Positions 5,153 to 7,926 of a stretch of DNA of 7,926 nt are shown piece by piece. Source of the DNA: Streptosporangiaceae bacterium (GTDB taxonomy: Bacteria > Actinomycetota > Actinomycetes > Streptosporangiales > Streptosporangiaceae); NCBI GenBank assembly GCA_030045295.1, contig JASIGD010000483.1:1-7926 (forward strand). The letters are read 5' to 3'. A program made the translations under genes and the position numbers. A model generated the notes under the pieces. The model was not told the origin of the DNA, searched no databases, and saw only the letters and a list, made by a program, of their open reading frames with translations. Every line of letters begins with the position of its first letter. Positions within the stretch are counted from its first letter, which is position 1.

Positions 5153-5644
5153 TCAGGCGTTCTTCAGCCGGTTGACGGAATCGTCGATCACGTCCTGGGC
5201 GGCCGCGGTCCCCTCGAAGCCCCCGGTGTGCGTGGACTTGCCGGGCTCGAGGTCCTTGTACACGTTGAAGAAATGCTCGATTTCATCGAGGAGGTGCTTG
5301 GGCAGGTCGTTTATGTCGTGGACGTTCGCATAATCCGGGTCTCCGGCGATCACGCTGATGATCTTGGCGTCGGGGCCGTGCTCGTCGCGCATCCAGAACA
5401 CGCCCAGGGGCCTGACCTTGATATAGCAGCCGGGAAAGGTCGGTTCTGCCGTCAGCACCAGCACGTCCAGCGGGTCGCCGTCCTCGGCCAGCGTGTCGGG
5501 GATGAAGCCGTAGTCGGCGGGGTAGACGGTGGCGGTGAACAGCCTCCGGTCGAGTCGCATCACGTGCCGGTCGTGGTCGAACTCGTACTTATTGCGGCTG
5601 CCCTTGGGGATCTCGATGATCACTTCGATCGTCGGTTCATCCAT
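5153..5644 (-). CDS. ppa: Inorganic pyrophosphatase (family I, soluble)
   Basis: This 163-residue family I enzyme has the usual bacterial length. It hydrolyses pyrophosphate to two phosphates with Mg2+, pulling biosynthetic and adenylate-forming reactions forward in the cytoplasm. Diagnostic residues are PKGSRNKYE (13-21), YPADYGFIPDT (41-51), the signature DGDPLDV (55-61) with Asp55, Asp57 and Asp60 as metal ligands, KVRPLG (76-81), MRDEHGPDAKII (85-96) with Asp87 and Asp92 also metal-binding, and VYKDLEPGK (128-136). No key residue is missing. The ATG at 5644 is preceded by a purine-rich GAAGGGAAGGG, which serves as ribosome-binding site. A TACCAT sequence about 20 bases upstream may be its own -10. 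It lies between phaC and adk on the same strand with 77-base gaps on each side, so a shared transcript with adk is plausible. Confidence 0.94.
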   Translation of the reverse strand: MDEPTIEVIIEIPKGSRNKYEFDHDRHVMRLDRRLFTATVYPADYGFIPDTLAEDGDPLDVLVLTAEPTFPGCYIKVRPLGVFWMRDEHGPDAKIISVIAGDPDYANVHDINDLPKHLLDEIEHFFNVYKDLEPGKSTHTGGFEGTAAAQDVIDDSVNRLKNA

Positions 5645-5663
5645 GGCCCTTCCCTTCGAGTGG

Positions 5664-5669
5664 ATGGTA
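5664..5669 (-). promoter_or_regulatory. Possible -10 element for ppa
   Basis: TACCAT on the minus strand would start transcription near 5657, leaving a leader of about 13 bases that contains the GAAGGGAAGGG ribosome-binding site before ATG 5644. No convincing -35 is seen. The 77-base phaC-ppa gap holds nothing else I recognise and no obvious terminator hairpin. Confidence 0.35.
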
Positions 5670-5721
5670 CAGCGGTGGCCTCAGGTGAACGCGCTGGCCC
5701 CTGTGATTTCCCATCGGCGTC

Positions 5722-7428
5722 TCAGCTGTCGAACACGTACGTGCCGGGCGCGTCGACCAGCGGCCGGAGCCCGCCGCCGCCGAGTTGTTCCGGGGCCGGC
5801 TTGTCCGCGCCGCACCGCTCGCCGAGCCAGGCCAGCAGGTCGAGCCACCAGGTGCCCTGCTCTGTCTCGGCGGTCTTCAGCCAGCCCTCCGGGTTGGCCG
5901 GAGTGTTCTTGTTGACCTGGTAGCGCGCCTTGGGGTTGCCCGGCGGGTTGACCAGCGCGGCGATGTGCCCGCTGGTGGACAGGACGAACCGGCTCGTGCC
6001 GCCGAGCAGCTGCGTACTGCGGTAGCAGTTCTGCCACGGCGTGATGTGGTCAGAAATGCCCGCGACGAGGTAGGCGTCGACGTCGACCCGGGACAAGTCG
6101 ACCGCGGTACCGAGTACGCTCAGCGCCCCCGGCGTGACGAGCTTGTTGTCCAGCGCCAGGTCGACGAAATCGGCGTGCAGCCTGGCCGGCATCCGGGTGG
6201 TGTCGGCGTTCCAGAACAGGATGTCGAACGCCGGCGGTTTCTTGCCCAGCAGGTAGTTGTTCACCCAGTAGTTCCAGATCAAGTCGTCAGGGCGCAGCCA
6301 GGCGAACACCTCGGCCAGGTCCCGGCCGTCCAGGTACCCGCGGCGGGCCGACATCGCCTTGGCCGCCGCCGCGAGCCGCCGGTCGGCTATCGCCCCCACC
6401 GTGCCGGCCCGCGTCGTGTCTAGCACGGTGACGAACAAGCCGAACGCCGCCAGCTGGCTCAGCCGGCCGGTGGCGGCCAGGTGCGCGGCGGCGACACTGG
6501 AGATGATGCCGCCGGCGCAGGCGCCGATCAGCACGGCCCGGTCCACCCCGCAGACTCGCTGTGCCGCCTCCAGCGCGTCGATCACGGCCGTCGCGTAGGT
6601 GTCCAGCCCCCAGTCGGCGTGCCGGGCGTCCGGGTTCCGCCAGGAGATCACGAACACCTGCTGGCCGCCCTGCACCAGGAACTCGACCAGGCTGCGGCCG
6701 GGCGCCAAGTCCATCGCGTAGTACTTGTTGATCGTCGGCGGGACGATGAGCAGCGGGATCTCGCGGACCTGCCCGGTCTGCGGCCGGTACTGGATCAACT
6801 CGATGACCTCGGTGCGCAGCACCACCGCTCCCGGCGTGACCGCGAGGTTGCGGCCCACCTCGAACGAGGACGTGTCGACCATCTCCGGGATCCGCGGTTT
6901 GGTCGCCATGTCGCGCAGCAGGGTCATCCCGCCGCGGACGAAGTTGAAGCCGGCGGTGTCGATGGCCGCCTTCGCCGACGCCGGGTTCACCAGCGGAACG
7001 TTGCTCGGTGACAGCGCATCGGAGAGGTTCTCCAGGAGAAATCGGACCCGCTTGTCGTCCTGCCAGCCCAGCGCGGCGTCGTCGACGAGCTGGTCCGCGG
7101 TCATCCCGGCGGCCAGGTACGCCTGCACGACGCGGCGGAGCAGCAGGTTCTCGGTCCAGGCCGGGTCGGCGAACCGGCGGTCCCGCTTGGCGGGCGCCAG
7201 CACCGAGGTCCCGGCGCCGACCCGCGCCAGTTCGGCGGCCAGGCCGCCCAGCCGCCGGGCGGTGGTCAGCGGCCGGCGGGCCAGGCCGACCGCGAACATG
7301 GCGGTCGACAAGTCCGGCCCGAACCGGCGCAGCGGGCCCAGCGCCGCCTCGACCAGCAGCGAGTCCAGCGGTGCCGCGTCGTCGGCGAGCTGTTCGTCGT
7401 CTGTCGGCGCATCCGGTGTGGTCGTCAT
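5722..7428 (-). CDS. phaC: Polyhydroxyalkanoate synthase, class II-like
   Basis: With ATG 7428 the protein has 568 residues, the normal size for single-subunit PHA synthases. It polymerises (R)-3-hydroxyacyl-CoA into polyester at the granule surface, releasing CoA. The lipase-like box GACAGG (302-307) contains the nucleophile Cys304; Asp460 (GISDHITPW) and His488 (STSGHIA) complete the triad. The stretch LIQYRP (211-216), LLIVPPTINKYYAMDL (226-241), FVISWRNPDARHADWGLDTY (259-278) and FDILFWNADTTRMP (401-414) is close to Pseudomonas class II synthases, which prefer medium-chain substrates, as I recall them. An acidic, low-complexity N-terminus (about 1-25) precedes the conserved part. No phaA, phaB, phaE or phasin gene is in the window. 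The frame stays open upstream to 7776, but that part overlaps dapC and is not phaC. GGGGACAG before the ATG is a modest ribosome-binding site. Confidence 0.9.
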   Translation of the reverse strand: MTTTPDAPTDDEQLADDAAPLDSLLVEAALGPLRRFGPDLSTAMFAVGLARRPLTTARRLGGLAAELARVGAGTSVLAPAKRDRRFADPAWTENLLLRRVVQAYLAAGMTADQLVDDAALGWQDDKRVRFLLENLSDALSPSNVPLVNPASAKAAIDTAGFNFVRGGMTLLRDMATKPRIPEMVDTSSFEVGRNLAVTPGAVVLRTEVIELIQYRPQTGQVREIPLLIVPPTINKYYAMDLAPGRSLVEFLVQGGQQVFVISWRNPDARHADWGLDTYATAVIDALEAAQRVCGVDRAVLIGACAGGIISSVAAAHLAATGRLSQLAAFGLFVTVLDTTRAGTVGAIADRRLAAAAKAMSARRGYLDGRDLAEVFAWLRPDDLIWNYWVNNYLLGKKPPAFDILFWNADTTRMPARLHADFVDLALDNKLVTPGALSVLGTAVDLSRVDVDAYLVAGISDHITPWQNCYRSTQLLGGTSRFVLSTSGHIAALVNPPGNPKARYQVNKNTPANPEGWLKTAETEQGTWWLDLLAWLGERCGADKPAPEQLGGGGLRPLVDAPGTYVFDS

Positions 7429-7487
7429 CTGTCGTCCCCGATCAGTTCCCGTCGGGCCGTTCGGCGCTCTTTTCGCAGTACACCTCG

Positions 7488-7517
7488 AACGTAGAGCATC
7501 GCGCCGTGGTGAACCAC
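7488..7517 (-). promoter_or_regulatory. Candidate phaC promoter with a palindromic operator
   Basis: On the minus strand TACGTT (7493-7488) is a possible -10, giving a leader of roughly 50 bases before ATG 7428. Seventeen bases upstream lies TGGTTC (7516-7511), a poor -35 that sits inside the perfect palindrome GTGGT-GA-ACCAC (7506-7517). A repressor bound there would cover the -35. Both calls rest on pattern only. Confidence 0.35.
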
Positions 7518-7521
7518 TATG

Positions 7522-7548
7522 CGCCGGGCATGAGGAACGCGCCCGGCG
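7522..7548 (-). terminator. Strong hairpin after dapC, likely terminator
   Basis: CGCCGGGC (7548-7541 on the minus strand reads CGCCGGGC) pairs perfectly over eight bases with GCCCGGCG (7529-7522) around an 11-base loop. It begins about 42 bases after the dapC stop codon. There is no T-tract, but T-less hairpins are common after actinobacterial genes. It would insulate phaC from dapC transcription. Confidence 0.5.
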
Positions 7549-7589
7549 TTGGCCGGTGCGCACAAGGCCGCGGGACCGGCCCGGGTGGT

Positions 7590-7926
7590 TCAGGGACGCA
7601 GCGCGGCCAGCCGCTGCGCGGCCGCGGCGATCCGCTCGTCGGTCGCGGTCAGCGCCACCCGGATGTGCCCGGTTCCGCCCGGCCCGTAAATCTCCCCGGG
7701 CGTGACCAGGATGCCGCACCGCGCGGCCAGCAGGTCCGCGGCCGACCAGCAGTCGTGCGCCGGATGCGCGGCCCACAGGTACAGCCCGGCCTCCGAGTGG
7801 TCGATCGTCCAGCCCGCGCCGGCGTACGCCGCGCGCAGCACCGAGCGCCGCGCGGCGTACCGTTCCCGCTGGGCCACCGCGTGCGCGTCGTCGTCGAGCG
7901 CGGCCGTCATCGCCGCCTGCACCGGG
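7590..7926 (-). CDS. dapC: Succinyldiaminopimelate transaminase, C-terminal part; runs off the right edge
   Basis: About 112 codons are open from the window edge to the TGA at 7590. The protein reads PVQAAMTAALDDDAHAVAQRERYAARR, then LRAAYAGAGWTIDHSEAGLYLWA, GILVTPGEIYGP and the terminal HIRVALTATDERIAAAAQRL. This is the small C-terminal domain of class I PLP aminotransferases. The pattern HSEAGLYLWA with GxxYGPxGxxHIRVALTATDE matches actinobacterial DapC, which makes N-succinyl-LL-diaminopimelate for lysine and peptidoglycan. The Arg in HIRVAL is the usual carboxylate-binding arginine. The catalytic lysine and the start lie outside the window. The GTG at 7922 is only an internal codon, because homology continues upstream of it. 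The exact transaminase subtype is somewhat less sure than the family. Confidence 0.8.
   Translation of the reverse strand, partial: PVQAAMTAALDDDAHAVAQRERYAARRSVLRAAYAGAGWTIDHSEAGLYLWAAHPAHDCWSAADLLAARCGILVTPGEIYGPGGTGHIRVALTATDERIAAAAQRLAALRP

Noticed and set aside
7429..7776. Upstream extension of the phaC frame
   Set aside because: It runs across a terminator-like hairpin and into dapC, and the residues are low-complexity shadow. The MTTTPDAP start at 7428 gives a normal-length synthase.

Overview
This window comes from a very GC-rich chromosome, almost certainly an actinobacterium. The evidence is strong G/C bias at third codon positions, frequent GTG and TTG starts, leaderless promoters, and a mycothiol biosynthesis gene (mshB); mycothiol is made essentially only by Actinomycetota. 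The mshB, DUF6113-like and dapC genes recall the Streptomyces/Streptosporangiales type of locus. The order or genus cannot be fixed from sequence alone. Nothing marks the region as mobile: I found no transposase, integrase, tRNA, rRNA or CRISPR array.

Layout. The left edge (1-372, minus) is the N-terminal part of an S9-family peptidase. It is divergent from a plus-strand group: mshB (511-1296), a small four-helix membrane protein (1332-1727) and a flavin reductase-like protein (1724-2275, overlapping the previous gene by four bases). A short convergent junction (2276-2299) separates these from a long minus-strand run. Read in the direction of transcription this is: the end of dapC (7926-7590), phaC (7428-5722), ppa (5644-5153), adk (5075-4503), a dimethylargininase/arginine-dihydrolase-like gene (4381-3530) and rocD (3517-2300). 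No gap reaches 300 bases.

How the genes fit together. The ddaH-like gene and rocD are 12 bases apart and form a two-gene arginine-to-glutamate semialdehyde module. If the first enzyme is an arginine dihydrolase rather than a dimethylargininase, which its Asn88 hints at, its ornithine product goes straight to RocD. Adk and Ppa remove AMP and pyrophosphate, the by-products of adenylate-forming enzymes. PhaC polymerises hydroxyacyl-CoA into storage polyester. MshB, the membrane protein and perhaps the flavin reductase form a thiol/redox-side group.

Most notable non-coding observations: (i) four genes share the same leaderless layout, a TANNNT -10 hexamer followed by exactly six bases and then the start codon; (ii) four 14-bp tandem repeats fill most of the ppa-adk gap, and the proximal copy supplies the ribosome-binding site and part of the TTG start of adk; (iii) an A/T-rich block with TTGCGCAA and an inverted repeat lies upstream of the arginine module; (iv) a strong hairpin follows dapC. 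I did not find a clear new multi-gene defence or mobile system.
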